A stretch of 64,000 nt of DNA from Hirundichthys speculiger (Eukaryota > Chordata > Actinopteri > Beloniformes > Exocoetidae), in assembly GCA_018398805.1 (NCBI GenBank), contig JAGFBZ010000258.1, forward strand, positions 5,320,501 through 5,384,500, written 5' to 3'. Below the pieces are notes generated by a model. It saw only the letters and a list, made by a program, of their open reading frames with translations, ran no database searches and had not been told where the DNA came from. The translations under genes were made by a program, and so were the position numbers. This document shows positions 25,145-37,500 of the stretch, one piece after another; the first letter of the stretch is position 1, and the number at the start of each line of letters is the position of its first letter.

Positions 25145-26540
25145 CAACAGGAAGTATTAGGCAAAGGAGGCTTTTCATCCGTCTTTGCCTGAATTTGCAA
25201 AGAAGACAATGTGAAGGTACATTTTTAACTGTGCATGTTACAGTTCATCTGTTCATCCTTCATGTACAGGATAAAACATAAGTTTGTCTCTTAACGTGCA
25301 GGTGGCCATAAAACACGTTCTACAGAACCACATTCGCCCTTACCAAAAATTAGTATACTTAAGTATACTTGAGTATACTACTTTTTGGTAAGGGCGTGTA
25401 CCACATGTAGGTATTGAGTTTCTGACAGCAAGCAGGTGTTTTCCGTCACTGCAGAGACTATTGCTGTTGTTTTTGATCTTGACCGGATGTTGTTGTGTCC
25501 ATAAAGGTTCTGAATGAGCCACATTCCCCTGGAGGTAGCACTGCTGATTAAAGTCGGGGCTGGCCCTGACTCAACAAGCAGCAACGTGACCCCGGTCCTT
25601 CTGGACTGGTTTGATCTGGAAGACAAACTCATTATGGTTTTTGAGAGGCCAGCTGCCTGCATGGACTTAGTGGACTACATGAACTCCCGACGCTGCCGTT
25701 TACCTGAGAGGGAGGTTCAGGTAACTGGCTGGAGTTTTGGATACCAACCCATGGGTCAGACTGTCTTGAACCAATCCTGAAGAATTTATGTCATGTGGAC
25801 TAAATGTTTGTGTCTTCCTCAGGTTATACTGAAACAGCTGGTGGATGCAGCCACTGACATGCATTCCAGAAGAGTTTTCCACCGAGACATAAAGCTTGAC
25901 AATATTCTGATTGAACAAGAAACCGATGTCCCACATGTCAGGTTCATCGACTTTGGCTGTGGGACCACATGTACTCCATAAGAAATATTCACTCTGTTAA
26001 CAGGTACAATGTTTGTCCTCTGTCTATGTGTGTCTGGCCTCCACCTACATCCCTCAACATGAACATTTATTCTCTGTATCTTTGATGGGACTCCAGGAAC
26101 AAAGAACTACACACTTCCAGAGATGTACTGCTGTGCCTCCTACTGGGCCAAGTCCACTACAGTGTGGCAGCTGGGGGTGGTGATGTACACCTTGTTGAAC
26201 ATGAGACTCCCATTCAAAACTATCAAGGAAATCGTCAAAAGCAAACCTCTGATTCAAGCCAGGTTTTCAAAGGGTAAAGCATCCTCCTCAGACTGCACTG
26301 ACATATTGCAATGCTGTTTTTCTACAGTAGTCAGGAAGCAATAAAACAAATGCTGAAACTTTTTTTGTGTCTCTAGGTGTTCACACACTGGACATTTAGG
26401 ATATTCTTTTCAGATTTTAAAAGTGCTGACCTTTTTCTGTGCACGCAGACTGCAAAGACTTACTGAGGAAATGTATGGCCAAAAAGCCAGAGCAGCGCAT
26501 CAGTTTGGAGAGCCTACGGGATCATCCCTGGCTGAAGTGA
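25145..26540 (+). pseudogene. Pim-like serine/threonine kinase pseudogene
   Basis: Remnant of the Pim-like kinase family that is greatly expanded in teleosts. In order: glycine loop LGKGGFSSVFA (25170 region), VAIKH with the ATP lysine (25302 on), PLEVALLIKVGAGPD and VLLDWFDLE (about 25525-25620), ILKQLVDAA and HRDIK (25877 region), DFGCG (25947 region), TTVWQLGVVMYTLLNMRLPF (about 26150-26215), and C-terminal CMAKKPEQRISLESLRDHPW (about 26470-26535) before TGA. The glycine-loop exon has TGA, the activation-segment exon has TAA after DFGCGTTCTP, and a 62-bp foldback element has landed after VAIKHVLQNH. Kinase motifs survive but the frame is closed. It lies antisense inside the presumed first cntn1 intron. 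Confidence 0.88.
25335..25396. mobile_element. 62-bp palindromic foldback element
   Basis: The arms CGCCCTTACCAAAAA (25335-25349) and TTTTTGGTAAGGGCG (25382-25396) are exact inverted copies. The centre is itself built from AGTATACT/AAGTATACTT units. It sits within the Pim-like kinase pseudogene, just after the VAIKH exon segment. Confidence 0.75.
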
Positions 26541-26848
26541 ATAATCACCTCCTCTGACCAGCTGCTTTTCAGAGCCAAGGCTCCCTGAAAGACCCCATTT
26601 GAAACTATCTCCGATTAAGACCTCTACCGACATCAAGCAGAAGCCCACCGTTACAGTCAAAGCCCCGTTTGAGATCCCAGTCAGACCTCCATCTTCATTT
26701 CTGGTCACCAGCCACAAGTGACAGTCATAATGTACATCAACTCTAACCACGATCCCTGGAGAGGAAAATGAAATCAAAACTGAAATAATTTACTTCCTTT
26801 GTGAAAATTTCATCATTCAAAATTTCATCTGATTTACTCAACGCAGGT

Positions 26849-26919
26849 TTGTCTGATTTATTCAACTTCATTGTGTGGAACCGGTTGACACAAATAAATT
26901 AAGTAAATCAGACAAAACG
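26849..26919. repeat. Foldback repeat centred on AACCGGTT
   Basis: TTTGTCTGATTTA on the left is matched by TAAATCAGACAAA on the right, around GTGTGGAACCGGTTGACAC. The shape and the AACCGGTT core suit a small fish MITE. No coding is seen. Confidence 0.55.
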
Positions 26920-28979
26920 CAGCTGAGTTGTATTAACATAAGATTCTGTTTCTTGTAATTTACATGACTAATAACTATGTGCTTCATTAATGCAAGTGAA
27001 AAACAACTAACTTTACTTCAACTACTTTATTTATCAACCTTGCCCTTTTATACTGTTTGCCTCTAATGTTATACATCCCATAAACATGGAAAAAGAAAAA
27101 ATACATCAGCCAATGCTCAATGGACAAATGCTTCTTCTGATATATAAACTCAAAAATTAAATCAAAATGCTTATTTACATCTCAACCCTATCATCAGTAA
27201 ACTAATCAGAATATCTTATAGGTTTATATTGAGCAAGCAGTCTAAAATGCATTGGTTCAGTTTACAGCAAGAGTGTGAAACATGTGGCCTAAATGGATTG
27301 GCAAAAAATTGTCTAAAAAGTTCACTATGCAATTCTTCATTTCAATGTTTGGAGTGTTTTTCTTACTATACTGAAGACAAATCTGAAGCTGTTTCTTCAG
27401 TGAAAGGACCAACCAATTATTAAATAGATTGTTTTAAAAGTGTACCTGTCCTTTTTCTTTTAAACACACACAAAAACAACTGCAAAATTTAGATTGTTAA
27501 TATAAATTATTATGCAATGCAATTTTCTTTGTTGGACCTGTGAACCAAAAAGGGGTTTGACTCCACTTGTTTAACATTTGAAAACAAAGAACAGCAACAA
27601 ACAAATCAATGATGAATCTAAAATATTTCAGTTTTTTGCTGATAATTGACAAAAAAACAAAATTAGTGATGAAATGTATAATACACAGTGTTTGGAGAAC
27701 TTCAGAAAAATCAGCATATAGCAACAAATTTTTGTCGAGAAAACAAATCAAACTACTAAAATGTTCAGTTTACATGAATAATAATAACACAGGCAATCGT
27801 TACTTGTAATAAACTACAATTAAACTTGTGGGCAGGGAAAAACGAAATAAAACATCAATCCGTGTATCATTCGTTCCTTCCATTTTCAACTGTCAATCAA
27901 AAATTAAAAAAGGAAAAAGGGACGTTTTATTTTGTTTTCCGTTTTTTAATCTAACACAAAAAACGAAAAAATGCATGGATTTTTGTATTTCAGTTTAAGA
28001 CTTGGATCAAAAATACGAAATAAAAAAATGGGCCACTGGACTGAATTTGTTTTTAATATTTAATTTGTCCGGCTTACATGACCTGGAAGTGGCTTTGTGT
28101 TTATTATATTATATGCTATTCTTAACAGTATAGAGGTGAAAAGGAAAGTACGTATTGAAGGGAAACAGCAGATCAACTTTAGAAAGAACCGGAGGGAAAA
28201 CACTCTGAGAATATTTGGGGCAAAGGAAAGCGGAAAGTTCACGTTTTCAAATCATTCTTTTAACATTAATGTTTGTGTATACATGGCGCTGGAAACCTCG
28301 CCTTGTTATCTTGCTCAACTTACAGCTAAGTTAATGTACAAATGATAAGCACAATAAGCGGTCAAACTTACAAGCCCCGAAAAATCGATTAGCTTTCTTG
28401 CTGAATAGACCAACACAAACACAGTTAAGCTAAAAGTAATGACAGGCTTTTTGAAATTATACATCAAAGTAACAGTTACATGGCCAAATGTATATTAAAA
28501 TTGAAAAGTACATATCGCCTTTTGTTGCTAATTCAGAGTAAATTCCACTGTTTAAATAATTAACATACTTAAGAAAAAGTAGTTGATTGGAAAACGCTTG
28601 ACCAAAAGTTCCCAAGCGTAGTTGTGGTCGAGCGAGGTCCAGAGACATCTAACAGTCACTTCTTTCCGCACTACTGCGCATGTGTAATCGCGCCGGCAAA
28701 GACCATTAAGTTTTAATGCCTTGATTAAGTAGTTACAACACAGCACACTTACATATTACTGAGTTCTTACACTATTGTTTAAATGCAATGAAACCTTATT
28801 GTGTTAATGGTCAAAAATGCTATCGTTATGTAGTTTCACCATTAAACAATGAAACAATGATCTAATTCAAACAACATCCAAGTTTCACTTTTTTGAGTGT
28901 ACTGCATGCCATCTTTTCTTCTTCCTTTTTTCTTTGTTCTTTTTTTTTTTTTTAACTCCCACTAGTCTGGTTGTCTATC

Positions 28980-29160
28980 TGCCCACATGCTTTGTTTCTC
29001 TGACTGGTTGCATGTCTACCCCATGGTATCTGGTGGCAGTTTATTCTGCATCTGTTGTTACTATCCCCTGGAAACTTCATTTAAATCCAGATGAATCAGA
29101 CTCATTTGTTATATTGAAGAGGAAAAGAATTAGGATGCCCACCAGGCTACCAGTACTCCA
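28980..29160. repeat. Fragment related to the MITE at 17.36-17.81 kb
   Basis: It shares TCTGACTGGTTGCATG and the later CCAGATGAATCAGACT-type segment with 17707-17810, and ends in a CCACCAGGCTACC string. Termini are degraded. Confidence 0.4.
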
Positions 29161-30699
29161 CGCTGTTATTCTACTTGTTATCCACAAATTCAAAATAATG
29201 TGAGATCTCCAACAATTTAAACACTGTGATATCCACCATGTGCTTAATGATACATCACATACCTTTAAAGTATAAATCTGAGGAAGCAGCTAGCTCAAGT
29301 AAGAAATGATGATCCTTATACACTGTCACGAGGAGTGAGACTTCAATCGATATGATTTCATGCTCTGTACTCAAACCAAGCAAGCAATGCTATTTGTTAA
29401 AATGTGATCCTCATTTGTTTGTGCTAAAGTAGCTAGCAGCCACAGAGTTTTTGCAAAGTCATTCCAGGTGTGAGGGGCAAAAAAGAACAGTACCAGAGGG
29501 AAAAAATGCCAGAAAAGCACCTTATAGTTATCGTCAGTCAAGAGCCATATCTGCGTCAACCAACCAGACCGAGGGAGAGAGAGAAAAATGAGAGGCACCC
29601 ACCCAAAATAGAGCTCATGCACATGCAGAGACTGCAGCTCCTGCATGCAGAGACTCCTTGTGGGCAATCCTGATGACTCAACACAAACAAAAAAAAAAAA
29701 AAAAGAACACTGCACAGCAGCTGACTGCACATTGCTAAGGAACATGTCTTCTTTATATCTTTGGAGAAAAAAAAAAGAAGTGAATCAGACCTTCACACTG
29801 CTATTATTCCATCACAGGTCAATCATGCAAATCTATTGAAATGTCCAGCTGGAACTCACAAGCTTCAATCACACATGTGTTTATGCCTTTAAGGATTGTA
29901 GTTTCAGCTCTCTGTCCTATTGTAAATTTTGATCAATTCAGATGAGTGTTGTTGTTTTTTCCGAGCAATAATCCCATCACAGATCCTCTTTGGACAGCCC
30001 AGAGAAATTTAGGTCAGCCCTCTTATTAAGCCTTGTGTCTCAGCAACTGGCTGAACCACCATGTTTTATGTGGTTTTTGTGGCTTTCAGAAAACAGAGGC
30101 AAGGCCCTGTTTGAAATGATCAGGAGGCCTTATATTGATATTTTTAAACAAAATCATTAGGGTCACTCTTTACTGTAATCAAATGCAGTCAAAATAGTGA
30201 TTTGAAGGCAGAAAACAATCTTTCCCCCAGATCAGTGTTCATCCAAATTCATTTTGTCTTTGACATCTACATGGCAGTGAAATTGTTCTGTCACAACGTT
30301 CAATCTTTTTTTTAACAGTCCAATTAAAAAAAGGGAAAGAAAAAAAGCGAAGAAGGCAGACAAAACTGCACGGCTATGGAGCACATTTCTTTCTTTTTGG
30401 TTGTTTTTTTGTTCTTATACCCTATTATTATATATAGCCTGGGTATATTTGTAATGAGTCATGAGTTCTAAAGTTGATATTCACAAGACATAAAGGACCT
30501 TCATGTATTTCATACATATCTGCAGCCTCTCCATGAACATGGATCATTACCACTAAGGGAGTTGCCAGGTAATCATTTATCAGATGCCGGGATGCATCCA
30601 GCAGCTCTGCGCCCTTGACGCATACAGTATGTGATACTTTTCACCTTGTATCCTTCCTGCATCCACTGTCTTGCTTCTGTGCGATTTGAACAGGCTCAA

Positions 30700-31200
30700 A
30701 CTACAGAGAAAGACATCTTAAACCAGATTTTAGAGAGCTCTGACTCAGCAGCAGCCCCGTAAAAGTAAGTGCGCATGCAGCCGCTGACGACGACTGAGCG
30801 GCACCGGTATTTCCCTGCCCTGCAATGCGGTACTCCAGTGCCGGTCCACTCCAGCACCGCAGCGCCCGCAGACATCCCAGACGCACCACCGGCGGAGCCG
30901 GCACGCGGCAACGCGTTCGCGACACTCGCGCTCGCGTGCCGTCGTCCTTACCTCGGAGACGCGGTGGGAGAATTTTCAGAGCATCGTCCCCGCAGCACAC
31001 CTGGACCAGAACCGCATCGCCCCGCACAGCCCGCCCGCCGGAGCGTCCCGTTGGAGATGAACTTTTCTATTGGGTGAAAGGCGGTGAATGGCACTGCGAG
31101 AACGAGGCTGTGATTGGTGCGCGCGACGGACGAGAGGATGAGAGGGATGAGAGCATCATGCTGCTGCTGCGCATCCCAGACAAGGCGGGGTGAGAGGCAT
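30700..31200 (-). promoter_or_regulatory. cntn1: GC/CpG-rich block, putative cntn1 promoter
   Basis: A sharp rise in GC and CpG density in an otherwise AT-rich spacer, with many CG dinucleotides between about 30770 and 31060. Such blocks usually mark vertebrate promoters. It lies about 7.5 kb upstream of the first coding exon of cntn1, on the same strand as the splice donor described next. Open frames across it reflect base composition. Confidence 0.5.
30952..31060 (-). other. cntn1: Putative non-coding first exon of cntn1
   Basis: Read on the minus strand, CTCCGAG is followed by GTAAGGACG, a strong donor at 30951, inside the CpG-rich block. The first coding exon has an acceptor 89 nt before its ATG, so an upstream untranslated exon is needed, and this is the best candidate. 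The transcription start is a guess. Confidence 0.4.
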
Positions 31201-31897
31201 CCAAACGAGGCTTCCAGTCAAGATTAGCTTTACAAAACTTTAATATTTTCATTGTACAGCATAGATAAAAAGAATTCTACCCAGAAGGCCTGCAATTATT
31301 TCTGCTATAACCATATGAGTGATAAAACACTATGAGTGATAAAAGACACTCAGACATACAACAATATCCTGTATATCCTTGAACTTGATTTTAAAAGGAA
31401 TGTTAATTTGAATTTAAGGTTTATCAATATAGTAAAGACTAAGGCAAACTAAAGAAAAATATATAGAAAAATATCCCTCTGGTTCTTGCAGCCATGTGCT
31501 GTGCATAATAAATGACATTCACTTTAATCTATTATTAATGGCAGATGTTTGAGCTAACTCACTATAATACAATATGAGGGAAGATGTGAGCCACACTTGA
31601 ACTGTTTGGTAAAAGTAGAGTCGGGAAACTATTTCAAACATACAGTTAAGACCAAAATGATTAGCCCTCTTTATGAAATCAAAACAAAACTGCTTTCTTT
31701 TCATTTCTCTTGCACTTTGCGATGATTCAAAGTTCAGCTATTCTAGACACAGTAAAACACTTGGCACAAACACAAAGACCTTTGTCATGTCATGACCTTT
31801 GTCAGGTATTTGGTGCGTCTCAGTTACGTTTTAGCCTGGCGCTGTTGGTTTTGTCATGTGAAGATGATGTACATGGTGTACGCGATTTCTTCTGATA
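31201..31897. other. Spacer, no feature recognised
   Basis: AT-rich unique-looking sequence between the CpG block and the tandem arrays. Nothing was identified. Confidence 0.5.
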
Positions 31898-32008
31898 CCT
31901 GACAATGGTTTTCCTGAGACCTGACAGAGTTTTATCTGAGACCTAACGGAGTTTTTTCTGATACCTGACGAAGGTTTTCCTGATACCTGACAGAGATGTT
32001 CCTGAGAT
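31898..32008. repeat. 22-bp tandem repeat, about five units
   Basis: The unit CCTGACAATGGTTTTCCTGAGA is repeated with 1-4 changes per copy (CCTGACAGAGTTTTATCTGAGA, CCTAACGGAGTTTTTTCTGATA and so on). Confidence 0.85.
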
Positions 32009-32073
32009 ACGATGACTTTTCATCTGATGACCGAGACCTGACTCTGACGGCTGATGATGTCCTAAAATGTACA

Positions 32074-32300
32074 CCTTAAGCCAGATGCTCTTCAGATCTG
32101 AGACCTGAAATCGTTTGTTTATTAAATGGAGTTTCGTGCATAGATGGAGCCAGATGCTGTTCAGGACAGAGATCTTAAATCGGTTATTTAATGAATTGAG
32201 TTTGGTGACCAGATGGAGACAAATGCTGTTCAGAACAGAGATCTTAAATCTGTCGTTTAATGAATGGAGTTTGGTGCGCAGATGGAGCCAGATGCTGTCT
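32074..32300. repeat. 69-bp tandem repeat, about three units
   Basis: GATGGAGCCAGATGCTGTT-type starts recur at 32143, 32212 and 32281, exactly 69 bp apart, with a partial copy before them. Each contains AGATCTTAAATC and ATGAAT/ATGGAGTTTGGTG. Confidence 0.88.
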
Positions 32301-33430
32301 GATCCAGGTCCAGTTTTCTGCTGAATCCAGGTCCAGTTTTCTGCGGGATCCAGGACCAGTTTTCTGCGGGATCCAGGACCAGTTTTCTGCTGGATCCAGG
32401 ACCAGTTTTCTGCTGGATCCAGGACCAGTTTTCTGCTGGATCCAGGACCAGTTTTTTTACTGGATCCAGGTCCAGTTTTCTGCTGGATCCAGGACCAGTT
32501 TTTTTACTGGATCCAGGTCCAGTTTTCTGCGGGATCCAGGACCAGTTTTCTGCTGGATCCAGGACCAGTTTTTTTACTGGATCCAGGTCCAGTTTTCTGC
32601 TGGATCTAGTCCATTTTTTACTGGATCCAGGTCCAGTTTTCTGATGGATCCAGGTCCAGTTTTCTACTGGATCCAGGACCAGTTTTTTACTGGATCCAGG
32701 TCCAGTTTTCTGCTGGATCTAGTCCATTTTTTACTGGATCCAGGTCCAGTTTTCTGATGGATCCAGGTCCAGTTTTCTACTGGATCCAGGACCAGTTTTT
32801 TACTGGATCCAGGTCCAGTTTTCTGCTGGATCTAGTCCATTTTTTACTGGATCCAGGTCCAGTTTTCTGCTGGATCCAGGTCCAGTTTTCTGCTGGATCC
32901 AGGACCAGTTTTCTGCTGGATCCAGGACCAGTTTTTTTACTGGATCCAGGTCCAGTTTTCTGCGGGATCCAGGACCAGTTTTCTGATGGATCCAGGTCCA
33001 GTTTTCTACTGGATCCAGGACCAGTTTTTTACTGGATCCAGGTCCAGTTTTCTGCTGGATCTAGTCCATTTTTTACTGGATCCAGGTCCAGTTTTCTGAT
33101 GGATCCAGGTCCAGTTTTCTACTGGATCCAGGACCAGTTTTTTACTGGATCCAGGTCCAGTTTTCTGCTGGATCTAGTCCATTTTTTACTGGATCCAGGT
33201 CCAGTTTTCTGCTGGATCCAGATAGAGTTTTCTGCTGGATCCAGGTCCAGTTTTCTACTGGATCCGCTCCATGTTTTACTGGATCCAGGTCCGGTCTTCT
33301 GCCGGATCCGGTCCATATTTTACTGGATCCAGGTCCGGTCTTCTGCCGGATCCGGTCCATGTTTTACTGGATCCAGTTCCGGTCTTCTGCCGTATCCGGT
33401 CCATGTTTTACTGGATCCAGGTCCAGGTTT
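32300..33430. repeat. 23-bp GGATCC minisatellite, about 49 units
   Basis: The core unit GGATCCAGGACCAGTTTTCTGCT (written in two parts: GGATCCAGGACC and AGTTTTCTGCT) recurs with 23- or 24-bp length and TCC/ACC variants. The distinctive variant TGGATCTAGTCCATTTTTT appears at 32601, 32714, 32827, 33056 and 33169. Neighbouring copies are 113 bp apart, which shows a five-unit higher-order repeat. From about 33265 the units change to GGATCCGG/GGTCCGGTC types. No stop occurs in several frames, so long open frames run across it; these are artefacts. Confidence 0.95.
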
Positions 33431-34500
33431 AATTTTTTTTTTTTTCAAAATCCCCATGACTGTATTAGGGAGGTGAAAAGGGCTGTCTTACTGTTTAAAC
33501 AACATATCCTGACTGAAAATTACTCAGCGGTTTCTAACAGTTATACTGGAGGCCAACATAAAATCAGCTGATCTGTTGCTAAGGAGTTTGGGACCAAAAC
33601 AATAACCTCTATTTTATTGGAGTGTAAAAAAAAAAAAAAAGATGGTGGACATCCAGGTCTTAATGAGCTCCCCGACCTCTGTAGTTCATGTAGTAACAAT
33701 GTACCAGTCATAATATACGTACATGGGATTCTTAGTTTTTTAAAAAGCTACTGTTTCTTTAATTGAGATTTAATAATTTTACTAGTTAATAATATTTGCT
33801 TGGGTATCAAGGTCTGGGTCTCTGATAAGCGCCTATAGAGACAATTTGTATTGCAATAAATACTATACAAACAAAGCTGAATTGAACTAAACTGAAAATG
33901 CAAATTGTTGTTGTTAACGATTGTAAAGAAAACTTCAACATTTATTTTAGATTCCAAGGTGAACCAAATGGAGGTGTTAACGTTGAGTGTTTTAGAACGT
34001 TTTATATATAATTTATTGATTGGTCAGTAGTTTGGGGAAAACAGTTGTTTCACAGTTCCTTGGCCGTTAATCATGTCATACTGATTATAACTACATGCTT
34101 ATAACTTTGTCGATAAACTGTTATATCTATTACACATCCATTTTATTTTCAAATGGACATATCTACAAATTACTTTTATTTATTTTATTACACTTTTTTT
34201 CTACAGGTTCCACAGTATGCACGTCTTAATTTGTGCACATATTGTCATTTTGTCCTGAAATGGTCATCTCAGCAAACAATGGCCGCGTTCACATGAACAT
34301 ACATCTGAACAGAAATGACAAAGGGAACCGCAATAAAGCTCTCCCAGTAGACAGCAGACGCACGGATCCACACTCACCAGATGTACGTTAATCTTGCAAG
34401 GATTAGATGTTTATCTCTTTGAGTTGCTTCCTTAAGAAAAATAATATTTTCATGCAGTAGGTGGAGACAAAACACACACTTTCCATGTTGCAGGTCCGTG
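33431..34500. other. Spacer, no feature recognised
   Basis: AT-rich sequence between the minisatellite and the nrcam 3' region, with a poly-A run near 33627. No gene was seen. Confidence 0.5.
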
Positions 34501-34541
34501 CATACAAACACAAAGAATGATTTGGAATCCTTAAACCAACA

Positions 34542-34547
34542 TTTATT
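34542..34547 (-). terminator. nrcam: Candidate distal nrcam polyadenylation signal
   Basis: TTTATT on the plus strand gives AATAAA on the minus strand, about 3.9 kb past the stop codon. Another hexamer at 37634-37639 would give a UTR of about 0.8 kb. NrCAM transcripts in other vertebrates have long 3' UTRs. Which site is used is unknown. Confidence 0.3.
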
Positions 34548-37500
34548 TCATTTTTTTAAACTTCATTTAAAAAACAAAATATTTTGCAATATTATATTGT
34601 ATAGTAAACCATTTTGACAGCCTTTCATGCTTCTCGTGTAGCTTCAACATTAACCAGAATGTTATATTATATCAATCCATATACTGTATATCCTAATGTA
34701 TGTTCACCAGCAACTTGAACTTTGTTTCCAGGGTATTCACGCTCTAATTTACCAGTCCACTTGTGGGTACACGGTGGCCTTCCCATCATATACTCCAAAT
34801 TAGTTTTATTTTGTAGTTTTTCTATTTTTTTTATTTTTTTTTTTGAGTGCACACTCTTAACAGGATGCAATTTTCATTGAGCATCAAAGTTTAGGACAGT
34901 GTTCAGATGCCAAATGTCCTAAATTAGATGCGTGAATTTCTTTGAAACAGCCTGTTCATTTGTGCATTTTTTTTTTAAAATAGAAAATACAGAACATGTG
35001 CATGAACTGTCAGAGACAGAAACAATACAGGTGTCACAAGAGCTCAGTCACAAATTAAATAATCTCTTTTGATACCTGATTGGCTAAACAGTTGAGCTAG
35101 CAAATTCACCTGACGAGTAAAAAAAAAAAAAAAAAGACTGAATTCCACACCAAATTAAAGAGTGAAGTTTAAATGGTCTCATCTCACGCAATTCCATTTT
35201 GCCACCCCTTCCCATAATGCAACGGGGTTGACTGAGGTCTCACCTCGATACAACTATGCTCAAGTCAAGCCATTATTTACAAAGAACAAAAAATATCTAC
35301 ATGTGGATTGCTGACACATTGCAACCTAAAAACTTGATGCAAGTTATGATAAGACATGAAACTGTTCTCTGAAAAATCATTAAAAAAAAAAGAAAATCCC
35401 GGTGAGAGGAGAAGCAGACTGCTTGACACACATTGGAATTATAGGATGCCATCAACGGAAACGGAAACCAACAGTATGCATGACGCACACAATACACAGC
35501 AGCATGCATGTGCTGCACACGCAGGCGTGCACTCATGCACGCGGACATTCACACGAAGCTTCATTCATTTACAGTAATATAAAACTCACTTGAGTGCTGC
35601 GCTCAGAACGAGACGACATATACTGTAGAGGGTTAAATGCATAAACCAAAGTCAAAAGTGTGTTGACCTTTTTGCAGTGAAACAAGCGACATTTTCATTC
35701 ACATAAATAGATACACTCGTATCCACATTCAGTATCTTTTTTTTTTTCCTCTCCACCCTTTCGTTTCGAATAGAACACAAACAGTGTGACACCTGGTGGT
35801 GCGTCTGGTTCCCGTTGGCAGTTCTCTGGTGAGTAGTGGCAGTAGTTTAGTGCTGTTACGCAGCGCCTCCTCTTGAAGGTGAAAATGTTAAGAGGAGAGA
35901 GTTTGAAATGAACGCATGACCTCAGCTTTCCTGCACATTTCCCATGCCGCTATTCTTCAACCTCATGGTCTGCAAACCATATGAGCTAATGGATATCATG
36001 ATTGTCAACATGGCCATAACACTCTTAAACTGAACTTAGCCCTGTGTAGGATCCTGGACCCCCCAAAAAGAAGACTCAAATCAGCTTTTTGTCGTCCCCT
36101 AACTCAACTTCTCACAGTTCTTAATGAGATCGGTGACAAATAAAAGGAAACACCAACACAGAGGCTCTTAGTAAGGAGTTGGGCAAGCACAAGCCCCTAT
36201 CACACAGCCTCTTCATTCACCATCTTTATTATACCGCGCTGTGCTGTGTCAAATGCACAGAGAGTGGTGTGCCTCTGTTCCACCTTAGGTAGTAACAGGG
36301 GTTTCATGAGGGAGAAATGTGAACTGGCAGTGACGAAAGACATGACAAAGGAGGGCTTCAAAATCAGCGTAAAGGATGAAATCAGTCCGCCAAAGGGACG
36401 GCCATCTGCCAGCGGTGTTCAGGCTTGCTGTCAGAACACCAAGCCAAGTGATGAGCAAGCTAAAGATACTACGGGAGGGAAAAAAATACCACCAGGTTTT
36501 TAACCGCAGTGGTTGGAGAGGCAGACTGCACTGGACTGGCCATATTACCGGATTCATCTCTCAACTTGGGGCACTGGCTACTCAGCAAACCTTGAGGTCT
36601 TGCGTCGTGACTTGGAGGAGCTTCCACCAGCTCTCTAGAATGCAATTTCTGAAATAAGAATAAAAGCGCCGACTCAATAAAACAACGAACAGAGACATTA
36701 GGTACCTGTTGTTGCAAAGTTGAGTAAAAGAGCTGAGTCATCATGGCATATGAAAGCACACACTGGGGAAGAAATACTGCCCCTCTGAGGGACCTCTGTG
36801 AATGTGCAGCTCAAGAATCAAGGTGAAACAAAGAGTGTGTCTCTGTTTCATTATGCACCCATTTTATATCCATCAGGAAAGAAACGTTTCGTCATGAGAT
36901 AAAGGCAGTTGTTCAATAATATTTTGTAGGGATTCCAGCAAAATGATCCCCTCAGTAAACTGGAGTTACCAGATCCCTGTCACAGGTGTTTCCTTTAACT
37001 TGTCACTTGTCTTTGAGCTGTTTAAAGATCCCTTATGAACAAATTCCTCATCATCAGCTAAATCATGTAACTTTTTAGCAGTTTTGAATCCTTAAAGCTG
37101 TTATTAATGTGAGGTCAGATGGTGGTTTATATGTATAGTATTCACTATATCCTGGTGTGTCTGGTGCATGAAGAGGGATCTGACTGGTAATAGGTCACTG
37201 TTCTCTACAAAGGCACTAAAAACCGTGCAGAGAGCTTCTTAATGGCTGACATATAAATAAAAATCCAGAACTATGTGCACTGTCAATATATCTTGAATTG
37301 CAAGTCAAGAAGTGATGCTAGTGGAAACAGTGTTTGGGAAGGTGGGGGAGCTTTGACAAGGTTTGCACAGTGACCATGAATCAGCGTGGAACTACTTGAC
37401 GGTGACACTGAATTAATCACACCTCCACTCGCGTCGACGTTAGTGTGCAGTGACATGGCTTTGATGCAAAGAAAAACAACGTGAAAGGGATGCAAGCGGA

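Larger units (their letters stand above)
26561..30690. other. Presumed first cntn1 intron, distal part
   Basis: AT-rich, with no gene recognised. It contains the foldback at 26849-26919, a MITE-related stretch at about 28980-29150, and poly-A/poly-T runs near 28940 and 29688. Short open frames have no family match. Confidence 0.55.

Noticed and set aside
30701..31193. Overlapping open frames of 71-122 codons in the GC-rich block
   Set aside because: They occur in several frames on both strands as expected from GC-rich sequence without stops. No homology is recognised, and a promoter is the better reading.
32300..33430. A CRISPR-like array
   Set aside because: Units are directly tandem with no unique spacers, and the context is a vertebrate genome; it is a minisatellite.
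32260..33476. Long plus-strand open frames of 165 and 239 codons rich in repeated GSRSSF / LDPGPVF
   Set aside because: They are translations of the 23-bp minisatellite, which lacks stops in several frames on both strands. There is no start context, promoter or splice site.
34667..34870. Minus-strand 67-codon frame in the nrcam 3' region
   Set aside because: No family match, no splice context; probably chance within a UTR or spacer.
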